Positions 1-9,507 of a DNA stretch of 64,000 bases are shown here, piece by piece. The stretch is taken from contig NW_026516240.1 of assembly GCF_025602895.1 (NCBI RefSeq), positions 1-64,000 on the forward strand, in the 5' to 3' direction. Both the position numbers and the translations under genes were made by a program. Source of the stretch: Polychytrium aggregatum. Taxonomy: Eukaryota > Chytridiomycota > Chytridiomycetes > Polychytriales. How positions within the stretch are numbered: position 1 is the first letter of the stretch; every line of letters starts with the position of its first letter. The notes under the pieces are model-generated. The model was not told where the DNA came from and searched no databases. It was given only the letters and a program-made list of their open reading frames with translations.

Positions 1-2
1 AG

Positions 3-73
3 GCATGGTTGGTCCAGTGGTAGAATTGCCGCCTGCCACGCGGCAGACCCGGGTTCGATTCCCGGACCATGCA
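3..73 (+). tRNA. tRNA-Gly (GCC)
   Basis: Cloverleaf of 71 nt. The acceptor stem is GCATGGT (3-9) paired with ACCATGC (66-72), with discriminator A73. The anticodon loop CTGCCAC gives anticodon GCC. The T arm is GGGTTCGATTCCC. It lies in repeat arm A, and an identical copy is at 20889-20959 on the minus strand. No intron. Confidence 0.97.
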
Positions 74-777
74 ATTTTGCTTTCGCTTTTTTTTTCTTCG
101 CTGTCCCTTCCGTCATCTCACACACTGTTCCTCCCACTTTTGTCAATCCGCTCGCTGCCTCTTTGGCTTTCTCCCTCACGTCTTTTTCTCCCTTGCACGA
201 TTACACATTCGTTCAGCTCACATTTGCGCAATTCCACATTGGCTTCAGTTCCTTATTTGCTCAGTTGCGCATTCGCCCCATACCGCTCTCTGTTGTTCAT
301 CGCCTTTGCTTTCACCACTCTTCCCTGCTCGCTTCCCCCTGCTCGCCTGCCAGCACCAGAGAGACTCTTTGCCAAAGTGGATGCTCCGCACATCTACCAC
401 TGTACTGGGTACTGTACTGAGTGCTGTATCGGTACTGTACTGGGCGCGGCTCTTCAATGGCATGATGGGTTCAAGGCTCCGCCCACCGACATTATCGCCT
501 GCTCTGCTCATCATCGCCTGCCCATTCCCCAATCAAACAACCAAACAATCGCACCGCACACGACGCGAACGCAGCACAACTCCATCCATCCTCCTCCCTG
601 TCGGAGGAGCGTCGTCTCTCGGATATTTGTTGCTGGCGGCCTGCCATCTACCAGCCACGACCATCGCCCAACTCTGTGAACCTGCGTCGCGCCCTCATAG
701 TATCAAAATTCATTGGCCTCGATTGTGCAATGCGCCAGGGCAAGCCGATTTGCTCAAAGCCATCATTCCACTGTCGC

Positions 778-1752
778 TTATACTTCGTTGTCCGGGCTTT
801 GAGCTGTGAGCGGTCGAGCAACACTGGAGCTTCGTGCGGTAGATATGATGGGTCTACTTGAAGGACTATCCGGCTGAAAGGATTTGGAAGGGTTCACTGA
901 TGCCGAGCCTTCACTCATTGTTGTTGCCGATGACCTCTTGATGATCTTGGTGATATACTGATTGACGACGCAGAACAGGAAAATGTCCAGGACCCATAGG
1001 AATATGCAGACGGCGTTTCCGATCAACCCGGTGGCGTCGTATTGAGTGTATACTTGGAATCCGACATACAGCGCCAGTTCAGTTGCGATCGCCACAATGA
1101 GGGTCGCCCCTTCGCGCTTGACCTCATCCCTGCTTTCGAAGCGACCCGTTGTGCTGCTTCGACTTTGACTTGTTAAAGTTCGCGACGGTGCCGACGATCT
1201 TAGTACACGTGCAGAGTTGACGAGGGAACGCAGTCGAAACATCATCAGGACATGGAGACAGATGAGGTTGATTTCGAGTGCCAGGTTGAAAATGAAGTTG
1301 AGGTACCACGATTCGGCCGTGGAAATGACGCCGTAGGTACTGAGGATGAAGCACACATCGTTGGTGCCATAGACGATCGGTGCAATCCCAAATACAAAGA
1401 GCCATGCGTACATTGGCTCGCTGTTGACGGTCATCACTCGCAGTCTCAACAGGTATGCCCAACCGATAGAGGCGGACCCGATGCAATCGCCAAAGGCATA
1501 GAGAAAGTTGGCGAACTGGGTGCAGTATGTGTTGGCTGTGCACACGTCATAAAGCATCAGTTGATTGCCAATGCAGTAGAGTGCCGAGAATATGGTTGCC
1601 AAAGCCATGAGCGAGTGTATCTGGAGACCGCGCTGAATGTTGAATGCATGTCTCCACTTGACGTATTTTGTGCAATGAAAAGCTAAATTGGCTGTGCCGA
1701 TGTAGACGACAATCGAAAAGATTGAGGCATTTTGCATCACAACGGGATCCAT
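778..1752 (-). CDS. Seven-transmembrane receptor-like protein, copy 1
   Basis: This is a protein of about 324 residues starting MDPVVMQ. I count seven hydrophobic segments: FSIVVYIGTANLAF, LMALATIFSALYCI, FLYAFGDCIGSASIGWAYLL, WLFVFGIAPIVYG, FIFNLALEINLICLHVLMMF, ATLIVAIATELALYVGF and GNAVCIFLWVLDIFLFCVV. A Ser/Thr-rich cytoplasmic tail follows, which fits a fungal GPCR-like topology, but I cannot name a family. The frame stays open far upstream (to 2421). I chose the ATG at 1752 because the seven-segment core begins right after it and a CTATATAG element lies about 200 bp before it. It lies wholly inside inverted repeat A; the 19206-20180 copy encodes the same protein. Ligand and function are unknown. 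Confidence 0.7.
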   Translation of the reverse strand: MDPVVMQNASIFSIVVYIGTANLAFHCTKYVKWRHAFNIQRGLQIHSLMALATIFSALYCIGNQLMLYDVCTANTYCTQFANFLYAFGDCIGSASIGWAYLLRLRVMTVNSEPMYAWLFVFGIAPIVYGTNDVCFILSTYGVISTAESWYLNFIFNLALEINLICLHVLMMFRLRSLVNSARVLRSSAPSRTLTSQSRSSTTGRFESRDEVKREGATLIVAIATELALYVGFQVYTQYDATGLIGNAVCIFLWVLDIFLFCVVNQYITKIIKRSSATTMSEGSASVNPSKSFQPDSPSSRPIISTARSSSVARPLTAQSPDNEV

Positions 1753-2193
1753 GGCTGTGGTCTGGATGGTCTTGAGGGCTGGATCGACAGAGGTTGAATA
1801 CGCGACGATATGGACGTCGGAGGCACTCGGGATTGAGAGAACAGTGCCAAAGTTGATGGCAAGACAGTGTCGGCTTCCAAGCGATGTGGCCGGGCTCGAG
1901 AAGTGCCGCTGAGGATAGATCCGGGACAGGGCCGGGGGAGCAATGCCATACGCGCTATATAGGTTACGGCGGCGGGAATATGTCCTGATGACGTCGGCAG
2001 ATGCCTCGGCCTCATATGTCCCGTTTCTGAGGACACACGGGCGATGAATGCTCCGCCTGTGTGTCTGTGTGTCTGTGTCTGTGTGTTCATCGGTCGGGAT
2101 GACCGGTGCACAACTTGGATGGGTGACGTTCGGCATTGTGTGAGGGACACGGCGTAACACACACCCCTTCGATATCGACTCCAGTATGAAGGC

Positions 2194-3309
2194 ACTGCGG
2201 CCGATCACCCATATATATTGCACAGGGCTCCGATCCTGCCATTGTTCACATCCGACTGACATCATATGCGTATTCGCCAGCGGTGGCATTTCATTGATGT
2301 CGATATTCGACGCAATCACATCGCCGACTGAGTCATTTGTGTTCTTCTCATCCAGCAGAATCGCCGAGGTGGATCGCCAGTCCAACTCCCGTGTCCTTGC
2401 ACTGCATTGCTTCGCCTTCATCTGCCACCTCCATCAGTGTGTCCAGGGTATTAGATACCGACATATTCGCACCCTCGGCATGTTGGGGTCTTTGTGGAAT
2501 GGACGGCTTTCATCATGTCACCAACATGAGGGAGGTCGAGCACCGCAAGACCCGACTTCCATCCTTGGATAGTGGTGCCAACTGTCTGGGCGAGGATGAG
2601 TGCGCGGCAGAGAGACGAGGGCGAGATTGACCTTCCTTGAGGCCCAAACCTGTGATAAAAATGGAATCCAGTGGGCCTCTGCTTCTTGGCCACTCTCGAC
2701 ACATATCCCAAGACGATGTGCTATCGAGATTTGAAGTTGGCAGCAGTGCGGAAATCGCGGCTGTGATGCGCTTTCTTGTGAATGATGTATGTGCGCTTTG
2801 CCATAATCCGGCACGCTGAAGAGACAACTGAGCCCAACAGCTCCCACTGACAAAACCACTCCAAAGTCGGATCATTCATCCACTCGGCCAACAACGACCG
2901 AGTGGGAGAAGACGCAGAGCAAAGAGCGCAATCGTGTGGCGGGGCGGTCTGGATCGTGTCCACTCTTCCACCATTGTGGTTGCAGAACGAGGGATGATTT
3001 TGAATGTTGAGTTTGCTGTTGTCGAGAGGTCCGATGTTTCGGTCTGGCAATCGGTTTCTATCCGGCGATCAGCATCAGCGACCGTTGTGGGACAGCACTG
3101 TTTGTATATTGGATGGTTGGATGTATTGGATGTATTGGATGTATTGGATGTGTTGGATGTACTGAATATCAAATACAACACCACCACACTTCCCCATCAC
3201 TGAAAACACTTTGCAAGTGCACTCTTTGGTATCATGGTGTCTGGGATGGGTGATGGCACGGTTTGCTTGGCTGCTTGCATATTCAGTACTGTGACAGAAT
3301 CCTTGGAAT
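2194..3309. other. No supported gene; short minisatellite
   Basis: The stretch lies between the inner end of repeat A and the Sel1 pseudogene. Open frames here are short and look like noise. A 9-bp minisatellite (TGGATGTAT-like units, about five) lies at 3116-3165. I see no other structure. Confidence 0.5.
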
Positions 3310-4425
3310 ATGGCAATCAGGAAGGGCTCGGAATCAGGGCCACTTGCCGAGTTGCTCGAGGTTGAAGCTGGCATATCGGAATCCCTGCTCAGTGGACTTG
3401 CGATACCAGAAAACGGCGGTATTGGCGTCCTCGGGGACACCAGCGTCAACCTGGTAGCAAAGGCCGAGATAATCTTGTCCGTATCGATTGCCCTGCTCGG
3501 CCGACTTGCGATACCACTCGACTGCCTTGGTGTAGTCCTCGGTGACTCCATGTCCATAATAGTGGCACCAACCAAACCATCCACTGCCCGTTGGAGTTGC
3601 CTTGGCTGGCCGACTTGCTGTACCACTCGAATGCCATGCGTCTGTCTACTGATTTTCCTCGGGCCCAGTAGTAGCAGCTTCCGATCCAAAACTGGCTGTC
3701 GCTGTGGCCTTCGTTGGCGAGCTGCTCAAGTATGGATGTTGCTTTCATTTTGTTCTTGGCGGTTCCGAATCCATGAAACAAGCACACAGCCGCGAGATGT
3801 CTGCACAGCCAGTCTCTATCTGATCCAAGCTGGCACAGCTCGAAGAACTTGCGAGATGCGGGCAAGTCACTATTGATGCTGTACCACCCCGCTTAAAAAC
3901 ACTCGGTCTCCCCAAGCTTGAATTCATCCGATTGGTTGTCTCAGATGATCTTGACACCTTTCTGCTTGTCCTGAACGGTACCCCGGACGAGGTAGTGCAT
4001 CCATCCGACCATATGGGTGGCGATGGTTTGATGATCGGATCGATAGACTTGGTGCTGACATCCCGCCAGTGACCGAGAGCAGCGACATCGCTCTGTTCGA
4101 CACCATGACCGATGGATTGAGACCAGGCCCTTGGTGGACCCCGGTTGATACCGATGCCATCGTGATAGCATCCAGCCAGTTGGAACTGTGCGATTGGATG
4201 GCTTGTTTTGGCGGCATTCTTCAGTTGGCGAAAGACTCGCTGGCGGATGGCTGCCTGCTTGGATTCGTTTTCAAACTGCTGATTGTCGAGATCGGTTTGG
4301 AGGATGTGCCAGGAAGTACGAGGCAGCAGCGTTTCCCCGGTCTGAGCAACGAGCCAGGATCGGTCGGTTGTCTCTTGATCATCGCAGCGCAGCGAGATGG
4401 CAATCTGGTCACTTGTATGGGCCAA
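3310..4425 (-). pseudogene. Degraded Sel1-repeat protein, relative of the 9508-11997 kinase tail
   Basis: Reading leftward on the minus strand, Sel1-type sequence continues but changes frame several times. The pieces are: a block with AQFQLAGCYHDGIGIN (about 4200); a block with MVGWMHYLVRGT (about 4000), matching MMGWCCYLGRGT in the neighbouring kinase; a block with FFELCQLGSDRDWLCRHLAA (about 3850), matching FFGLCQLGTEHDWFCKHLAA; then GSCYYWARG and AFEWYSKSASQGN, followed by a shift near 3560 into YYGHGVTEDYTKAVEWYRKS and a further Sel1 unit. At least three frame changes with no good splice sites between them point to decay. No kinase domain is seen upstream of it, so it may be a partial duplicate of the tail only. 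Strong internal stops make a working product unlikely. Confidence 0.75.
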
Positions 4426-5363
4426 TCTGAATCTGTCCGTCTGGATCGCACAGTCCGTTTGGATCGCACAGTCCGTCTTCTGGCACCGTGTGGAAGCGAG
4501 GCAGCTTGGAGCTCAGAAGAGCCTGGGCGCATCTACACACATTCAAATGAATGCTGGGCGATATCGGGCATCGACGAGGTTGTTCTGGCTTCAGCTTGGC
4601 TTTGGTGGGTGGCAGATGACGTGTGGTTGAAGCAGGCTCGTTCATGCTGGCCATGTTGACGGAGACAGGAAGGAGGCAAGTGGGTGATGGATATAGACAG
4701 GAGACAGAGAGGGAAGTTGTGGAGAAGCAAGTCGAGCACTGGCAAGCCAAGCACACACACACATGTGCGTATCGAGTGCTCGTCCAATCAAAGTCGGAGC
4801 TGAATCAATCCTGGAATCGAAAGCAAGTCGAACATATCATCCAGTCTTGTCCGGTGGTCGGTGAACGACTGGTGTCGACGATGATTCTAGCGTCTCGTTG
4901 GCTCAAACATCAGTGATGCGGTTATGTGATTGGATGTGGGTGTGCTGTTCAACAGCGAGACCAGGACTCTCGTGTTGCCAATATCACAGACATGGTGAAT
5001 GTGTGTGTGGAACAGTTACGGATGGATCGATGCAAACGACGAGCCCAGGTTGGCTGGAGATGCAAGTGAAGCTCCGGAGTCACATTCTGCAGGGATTGAC
5101 AAGATATCACCATAGTTCGAGCTGATGTGATGCTTACACAGCCGAGCTGCGCACCTGATCACACACTGAGAACGCGGCTGTTGTGGACAAATGTGCTGCC
5201 CAAGATCCAGGAATAGCGATGCAGGCATATTCGATTGATCACGAGCCGTACCACACATTGATTTGATGTATCAGGGCTGACAGATGGACCATGGGTGGAA
5301 AAACTCTCCCACTGACCAAGGACAACTGGATCGGAGTGTATGAGGGCAGGGTTGGAAGGAATG
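4426..5363. other. Intergenic, holds copy 1 of a 213-bp dispersed repeat
   Basis: No gene is supported. It contains a near-exact 20-bp duplication around 4437-4475 and a dispersed repeat (4542-4754) shared with 12377-12590. The remainder, to the NLR stop at 5364, is featureless. Confidence 0.5.
4542..4754. repeat. Dispersed direct repeat, copy 1
   Basis: About 213 bp align with 12377-12590 in the same orientation, starting at TTCRAATGARTGCTGGGCG and ending near GCACTGGCAASCCAAG. Scattered substitutions and small indels separate the copies. Both copies flank Sel1-repeat sequences: this one lies just upstream of the pseudogene, the other just downstream of the intact kinase gene. No reading frame is conserved along the whole length in both copies. 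Confidence 0.8.
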
Positions 5364-8300
5364 CTAACAGCTACATGATCCGGCTTTTCTTATTGTTGTG
5401 GCCATGGTCAGAGGGCTTCTTGCGAGAGGACCCTGCAATCGAGGATCCGAGTGGTTGGCATTGCTGACCAATCTTTTTTCAATATCAGCAATGCCGATCT
5501 CAGCCTCTTTGATATCTTTGTGCTCGGGATTCTTGATGGTCTGGGTCCAAATGTCCAAAGCTTCCTGGTACAAGCCGAGTGCGTTGGCGTATTCCCCTTG
5601 AGCGTTGGACACATCACCCAGATTTCTGAGGGTCGTGGCAATCTCAGGGTGCTTCCGATTTTTGTAGACATTTGTGAAGATATCCAAGGCTTCTTGGAGC
5701 ATGCTTTGTGATTCGGAGAGCTGTCCTTGGAGAAACTTGAGTTTGCCATGAGCATCGAGGGTCCACGCAACATGCACATGTTGCCGAGTTTTGAAGGCCT
5801 TGACAAAGACACCCAATGCCTCGAGATAGCTGACTTCAGCCAGTTCGTAATTGCCTTGGATCAGAGCGACATTCCCGAGGCGACGGATCGTTATAGCGAC
5901 ATCGGGATGCTCTCGTGTTCCATAAACCTTGGTGTGTATGTCGAGCGCCTCCTGGTAGCACTTGAGGGCGGTCTCGTACTTGCCTTGAGACGAGGCGACA
6001 CTGCCCATGTTGGCGATTGTGGTGGCTACCGAGGGATGTTCCCGCGTGCCATAGATCTTGATCTTGATGTCGAGTGCCTCCTGGTAACGTTCGAGGGCGG
6101 TCTCGTAGTCGCCTTGGGAGGAGGCGATATCCCCGAGACAATGGATCGCCGTGGCTACTGAGGGGTGTTCTCGTGTCCCGTAGGCAGTGGCCATGATATC
6201 CAATGCTTCTCGGTAGTGCTCGAGGGCGGCCTCGTAATTGCCTTGGGAAGTGGCAATATCCCCGAGGCATTGGATCGTGGCGGCGACATCAGGGTGTTCC
6301 CGCGTGCCATAGACCATGGTCTCGATCACCAACACTTCTTGATAGTACTTGAAGGCAGTTTCGTAGTCACCTTGGGATGATGCGATATTGCCCAACTGAT
6401 GTATCGTGACAGCGATATCGGGGTGTTCCCGCGTGCCATAGACCATGGTCTCGATCACCAGCGCTTCTTGATAGTACTTGAAGGCAGTTTCGTAGTCACC
6501 TTGGGATGATGCGATATTGCCCAACTGATGTATCGTGACAGCGATATCGGGGTGTTCTCGTGTGCCATATACTTTGATCTTGATGTCGAGTGCTTCTTGA
6601 TAGTGCTTGAGAGCGACTTCGTAGTTGCCTTGGGCGGAGGCGACGTTTCCCATCTGATGGATCGTGGCGGCTACCGAGGGATGTTCCTGTGTACCAAAGA
6701 CCTTTACCATGATTCCAAGTGCATCTTGGTAGTATCTGAGGGCGGGTTTATAGTCACCTTGGGATGATGCGATATTGCCTAACTGATGTATCGTGACAGC
6801 GATATCGGGGTGTTCTCGTGTACCATATACTTTGATCTTGATGTCGAGTGCTTCTTGATAGTGCTTGAGAGCGACTTCGTAGTTGCCTTGGGCGGAGGCG
6901 ACGTTTCCCATCTGATGGATCGTGGCGGCTACCGAGGGATGTTCCTGTGTACCAAAGACCTTTACCATGATTCCAAGTGCATCTTGGTAGTATCTGAGGG
7001 CGGTTTTATAGTCACCTTGGGATTCGGCGACATTTCCCAACTGGTGCATCGTTGCTGCGACTTCAAGGTGTTCTCGTGTACCAAAGACTCTGGTCTTGAT
7101 ATCGAGTGCCTCTTCATAGTACCTGGAGGCGACTTCGTATTTGCCTTGGGCGGAGGCGACGTTTCCCAACTGGTGTATCGTGGCTGCGACTTCAGGGTGT
7201 TCTTTTGAGCCGTAGAATTCGATGCATTTGGCAAGATGCTGCTCATATAGCTCCATCGCCTGGGTGTAGGACCCGCGTATGTCCGCCATCTAAGCAATGC
7301 GATATTCGACTACTTGATGAATGTCCGCGGTATACCCATCTGCTGCCACCACCGCCGAAAATTCCTCAAGATGCTCCAAGTACGGATATGCATCCACCAG
7401 CAGAGATTCGGTTAGCTCAATCAGAGCTTCACCCGCTGCATCTTCAATCGCCTCGGCATTCAGTTCACTGTGTGCTTGGACATACTCTCGAGCCACTTGC
7501 TGGGTGAGCGAGTGTGTCGAGTACCGTCCCTCGTTTCCACTTCGGAGGAGACCACTCTGAACCACCATCTTGATCAGATCGGCCACTGTGGACAGATGGA
7601 TGATCAGTTCCATGCACTGGCACCATCAACTGCACTTCGATCCACTCAACTCACCTTCGATCTTGAACTCCATCTTCTGTACAATCTCCTTGATCAACTC
7701 AAACTGGATGTTGGCCGGTGCCACCAGACTGAGGGCACCGAACAGCCTGGTTGCCTCGATGCCCTCATCTCCTCGCTTCATCAGCGAGTCCAGCGACAGA
7801 TCCACAATCACCTTGAGCGACGACCGCGTGTCGTCCTCGCCATCCTGCAGCGCCAATGCTCCTGCAAACGTGGCCTCGAGCTCCGACAGGGGAGTGTCGT
7901 AGTTCTCGGCAAACGTCATGAATGTCTGGATGACGAGTGGATATCCGCTGATCTTGGCCACGATGTTGTCGAGGGATTTCCTGGCCTCGTCCGACACAAG
8001 TCGCTGAACAATCATCGGCGATGACGACATGATATAGTCGAGTGTGGTGGAGTCGTCCCAGTTGCCGAGACGGATCAGATCGTGCTGGAAGCTCGGTACC
8101 TTGGTCTCAAGAGCACTGGTGAATGCACCAGGAGGCAGCGAGGCCAGCCGGGTCGTCATCACCACATCGCCGCCGAACCCGACCGACTTGGAGTGCTCAA
8201 ACACAGAGTCGACCACATTGATGTCATCGACATTGTCGAGCACCAGGAGATAGCCATGAGTGTTGGCGAGGAACCTCGAGGCATGTTCCTTGATCACATC

Positions 8301-9386
8301 GGGCTTGATGCCAGGGAACATCTCGATGAGTCCATCGATGGCAGTCGACTCGGTCGAGCAGTTGATCCAGAAGACCTGGCGGTACTGTGGCTTGATGCCG
8401 ATGGTCTCGGCTTTGATGGCGAGGAGGTCGTCCTTGTTGCTCGCATTCATAATGCCCATCATGAAGAACAGGATCTGGATGGCGAGGACGGACTTGCCCA
8501 TGCCACCCATGCCAGAGATGACGGCACGGCCAGTCAGGGTGAGTTGCTTGAGCAGGGTGTCGAGGTGGACGGGATCGAATCGGAACTTGGAGTCGCAAAA
8601 GTATTTGTCATGGATGGCCGTAATGAGATCCATGTTGGGTGGGATGGGATGGACGAGGTTGAGGAGGCGGTAGACTCGCTTGTGCATCTGGTCGGGACGA
8701 ATGCCAAGGGATTGGATCTGGCTCACTCTGCCGAGGATCTGCTTGAGGGGGGCAAGGGCAGGGTCGTCGGGGAGGGACACCATGTGTGGCAGGAAGGGAG
8801 TGAAGTCATCGACATCGTCCTTGGTCTCCTTGGTGGCGATTCCGAGGGGAAGGACAGGGAGGGAGCGTTTGGCATCCTTGAGGTCGAGAGCCTTCTTGAT
8901 TTCGAGCAGGACGCTATACTCTTGGCCATTCTTGACCTTGTTCTTCATCATGTCCATCGAGGCCTTGCTGAGGAGGAGGAAGACGGCCTTGCTGGTGGGG
9001 AGGGCACTGATGGAGCTGGCTGGAGGGTCGCTGGGATTGTTGAGGCAGTCGACATCGTGGAAGACGGAAAGGGGTTTGCCATATCGACGGAGGGCGACCG
9101 AGGTGAGCACCTCCTTCAGAGCCTGGACAGTGTCGGCATCAGTCTGGGCACGGTATGAGAGGAACAAATCGTGGTCGGTGCCGTGGGCAGGGCAGGAATA
9201 GAGTTGGTTGCTGGTGGCCTGCATGCCGGATGATGTCGATTGTGGGAATAGAGCGACGAGTGCTGTCCAAGCAAAGCCGGCGGTCACACCAGATGCCGTC
9301 AGCGATCCGATCCACGTGAGCGACACGGCGTCATGTGCCATGTCCTCGTGCGCAGCACAAACAACCGAACACCGCCACATCGGCAT
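5364..9386 (-). CDS. TIR / NB-ARC / TPR NLR-like protein, one in-frame TAG
   Basis: Exon 1 runs 9386-7655. A 69-nt intron (7654-7586, GTGAGT...CACAG) joins it in frame to 7585-5364. Residues about 20-47 form one hydrophobic segment. A TIR-like domain follows (about 72-183; DLFLSYRA, and SVLLEI with Glu162 where TIR NADases have their catalytic Glu). Then comes an NB-ARC STAND NTPase: Walker A GMGGMGKS (292-299), Walker B YLLVLDNVDD (379-388), GGDVVMTTR and SGYPLVI. The C-terminal half is about 14 TPR units of 43 residues, of the kinesin-light-chain type. A TAG at 7292-7290 interrupts the first TPR; the frame is otherwise continuous and the next codon is ATG. The start may be 9386 or ATG 9341. 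The kinase gene is divergent, 121 bp away. If the TAG is real, the locus is a pseudogene or makes a truncated TIR-NB-ARC protein. Immune or allorecognition function is inference. Confidence 0.85.
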
Positions 9387-9507
9387 CCCTGGCGGAAGAG
9401 GGGCGAGTCATGGAGGAAATGACTCCCGAGACTCCTCTCCTGTCATCCTCCAACCACACCATTGCCTTTCCCCCAGGTTTCATTTCCATCCGTCCATCTC
9501 CTTCAAG
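9387..9507. promoter_or_regulatory. Divergent promoter between NLR and kinase genes
   Basis: Only 121 bp separate the two start codons (fewer than 170 if the NLR starts at 9341). Both promoters must lie here or inside the neighbouring coding region, so the two genes probably share control. I see no clear TATA box. Confidence 0.45.

Larger units (their letters stand above)
1..2193. repeat. Inverted repeat arm A (left copy)
   Basis: This arm is the reverse complement of 18765-20961. Reading from the inner end, positions pair with a constant sum of 20958; the sum becomes 20962 at the tRNA-Gly end because of 4 bp of indels in C and CT runs at about 190-340. I saw no other difference, and the encoded 7TM protein is identical. 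The inner end is sharp at 2193/18765. The outer end is not seen because the window starts inside the arm. Confidence 0.95.

Noticed and set aside
5-679. 224-codon ORF at the left edge and its relatives in arm A'
   Set aside because: It starts inside tRNA-Gly and changes frame between the otherwise identical copies because of C-run indels, so it is not under coding constraint.
7286-7296. Reassignment of TAG as a sense codon in this organism
   Set aside because: Other genes here end normally with TAG (for example NTH1 and the armadillo protein), so TAG is a stop.
8082-9158. 358-codon plus ORF opposite the NB-ARC exon
   Set aside because: Antisense shadow of the NLR coding region; no motif of its own.
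9208-9507. Upstream start for the kinase gene
   Set aside because: The extra 100 residues overlap the NLR coding region on the other strand and show no kinase-like features.
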